From UBA4744 sp963723165 (GTDB lineage Bacteria > Actinomycetota > Acidimicrobiia > Spongiisociales > UBA4744), in assembly GCA_963723165.1 (NCBI GenBank), contig CAVRPP010000013.1:1-64000 (forward strand): a DNA stretch of 64,000 bases, written 5' to 3'. The notes under the pieces are model-generated. The model was given only the letters and a program-made list of their open reading frames with translations, made no database searches and had not been told where the DNA came from. The position numbers and the translations under genes were made by a program. Each line of letters opens with the position of its first letter. Position 1 is the first letter of the stretch. Shown in pieces: positions 63,008 through 64,000 of this stretch.

Positions 63008-63480
63008 CCGGTCTCAAACCGAGAGAATTTGTCTGGGTGATTCAGGGTCGGCTGGCCGTGTCCGAACGGATTGGCGGGTACGGGATCCAACATCGGCGAG
63101 TTCGACGGGAAGAGGAGATCCTCTGGCTCAAAGAGGAAGCAGGCATTACCACCGTTTTCTCACTCCTCGGCGGGTCGCAGAATCTGGCCAGCTATCGGGA
63201 CTCGGGGTTCGACGTGAGCGGCGAACCGCTCACCGCCGATTACGAGCCGGCCGATGTCCAGCGAGTATTCAAGGGCCTCGACGGGGCGCTCAAAGACCCG
63301 CAGGCAGTCGTTCTCGTCCATCGCGATCTCGTCGATGACACGCTGGCGGGAGTCCTGGCCGGGTATCTCGTGCATTCCGAATTGATCGACGATCCGATCC
63401 TCGCCTCGGCCCTCATCCAGGAGATTCTCAAACGCCCCCTCGGTCCTGAAGGTCGGTCACTGATCCCCGTTCCCTCGTGA
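63004..63480 (+). CDS. Unassigned fol-operon protein with phosphatase-like pattern
   Basis: 158 residues, GTG/ATG start at 63004 overlapping the folP stop. Predicted alpha/beta: EEEILWLKEEAGITTVFSLL at 36-55 recalls the helix-strand at the start of dual-specificity phosphatases, and AVVLVHRDLVDDTLAGVLAGYLVH near 103 occupies the place of their P-loop followed by helix, but the catalytic Cys and Arg are missing (His-Arg-Asp there). So any phosphatase fold would be inactive. Lies between folP and folB in an otherwise standard folate operon. The resemblance is weak. Confidence 0.75.
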   Translation: MTGLKPREFVWVIQGRLAVSERIGGYGIQHRRVRREEEILWLKEEAGITTVFSLLGGSQNLASYRDSGFDVSGEPLTADYEPADVQRVFKGLDGALKDPQAVVLVHRDLVDDTLAGVLAGYLVHSELIDDPILASALIQEILKRPLGPEGRSLIPVPS

Positions 63481-63559
63481 GAGCCGGCCGAAGGGTGATG
63501 GCGGAGCGCCGCGGTCGTGCGAATCGAACAAATCTGCCCTGCCGGTCACTGTATTGACG

Positions 63560-63922
63560 ATGAACGGCGACACGATCACCCTCACCGGACTTCGAATCTT
63601 TGCGTTTCACGGGGTTCTGGCAGAAGAGAAGTCCTCGGGTCAGGAGTTTGTGGTGGATGTCGTCTTGCACATCGACCTCTCTATTCCCGCTTCGTCCGAC
63701 GATCTGGCAGACACGGTCGATTACGGGGCTTTGGCCGATGCTATTCACGCAAGGGTGTCCGACGAACGGTGGGATCTCATTGAACGGGTTGCAGGCCGTG
63801 TCGCGGATCTCGTAATGGAGGATCAGCGGGTAGGGGCGGTTGAGGTGCGCATACACAAGCCGGCCGCCCCGATCGCCGTTCCGTTCGACGATGTCGTGGT
63901 CGAACTGCGACGCGAGCGATGA
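63560..63922 (+). CDS. folB: Dihydroneopterin aldolase
   Basis: 120 residues from ATG 63560 (a TTG at 63554 is possible). T-fold protein converting dihydroneopterin to 6-hydroxymethyl-dihydropterin. ITLTGLRIFAFHGVLAEEKS and TVDYGALADAIHARV are typical; DLIERVAGRVADLVMED and VRIHKPAAPIAVPFDDVVVE complete it. 79 bases after the previous gene; stop overlaps folK. Confidence 0.93.
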   Translation: MNGDTITLTGLRIFAFHGVLAEEKSSGQEFVVDVVLHIDLSIPASSDDLADTVDYGALADAIHARVSDERWDLIERVAGRVADLVMEDQRVGAVEVRIHKPAAPIAVPFDDVVVELRRER

Positions 63923-64000
63923 CCAAGGCAGCCATCGCTCTGGGTTCCAACCTCGGCGATAGGCGTGCGTTGCTCCGCTCCGGGGCGGATGCTCTCACCG
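63919..64000 (+). CDS. folK: 6-hydroxymethyl-dihydropterin pyrophosphokinase, N-terminal part
   Basis: Starts ATG 63919 overlapping the folB stop (ATGA) and runs off the window after 27 residues: TKAAIALGSNLGDRRALLRS matches the conserved FolK opening ALGSNLGD. Transfers pyrophosphate to 6-hydroxymethyl-dihydropterin, completing the pterin branch before folP. Confidence 0.93.
   Translation, partial: MTKAAIALGSNLGDRRALLRSGADALT

Overview
The window reads as chromosomal DNA of a high-GC actinobacterium, probably a deep-branching one such as Acidimicrobiia (inference). The evidence is the gene content and order: a Tad-type pilus operon next to an HAD-IB hydrolase and a DUF1998 helicase, topA close to holB, a DUF2342 zinc metalloprotease followed by tilS and hpt, then ftsH-folE-folP-folB-folK, and an ECF sigma factor with a zinc anti-sigma of the RsrA type. 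The same blocks lie within roughly 60 kb of one another in Mycobacterium tuberculosis (about Rv3606c to Rv3661), so the right two thirds of the window is conserved actinobacterial core with local insertions.

Layout. 1-2150: a decayed, partly AT-richer strip with a 17-bp tandem repeat, a multiply frameshifted gene, a transposase tail and a sugar-epimerase tail. 2.2-11.2 kb: CBS protein, HerA/FtsK-like ATPase with a coupled membrane protein, haem-binding protein, class V PLP enzyme, LOG-family protein, LiaF-like protein, ABC exporter. 11.3-30.7 kb: metabolic genes (hutH, hutU, hutI for histidine; galT-galK; glpD and a glycerophosphodiesterase; leuC, a PPOX protein and leuD), recQ and transporters. 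30.8-34.7 kb: Tad pilus operon. 34.8-35.9 kb: Xre/RES toxin-antitoxin pair. 36-41 kb: MrfA-like helicase, LCP lipoprotein, antiporter. 40.9-42.0 kb: a complete IS481-family element with a 6-bp target duplication. 42-51.2 kb: hppA, a two-domain histidine phosphatase, topA, MFS transporter, tmk, holB. 51.3-53.5 kb: tRNA-Thr and an ECF sigma/propeller pair bracketed by a 63-bp direct repeat that contains half of the tRNA. 53.6-64 kb: M1-type peptidase, SigR-like sigma with zinc anti-sigma, DUF2342 protease, tilS, hpt, ftsH and the folate operon, cut off in folK.

Two cautions. First, four otherwise ordinary genes (hutU, topA, tilS and the propeller gene) are broken by one- or two-base indels, at least three of them in short homopolymers, which looks more like sequencing error than biology; they are annotated as full-length genes with a frameshift. 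Second, many starts have a TANNNT box 6-9 nt upstream and no Shine-Dalgarno, so leaderless transcripts appear common here.

No CRISPR array, prophage or secondary-metabolite cluster was seen. The least explained items are the tRNA-half-bounded sigma/propeller module, the toxin-antitoxin pair inside the Tad/helicase neighbourhood, and small unassigned genes embedded in conserved operons (in the fol and leu operons, and a Cys-rich protein at 7.6 kb).
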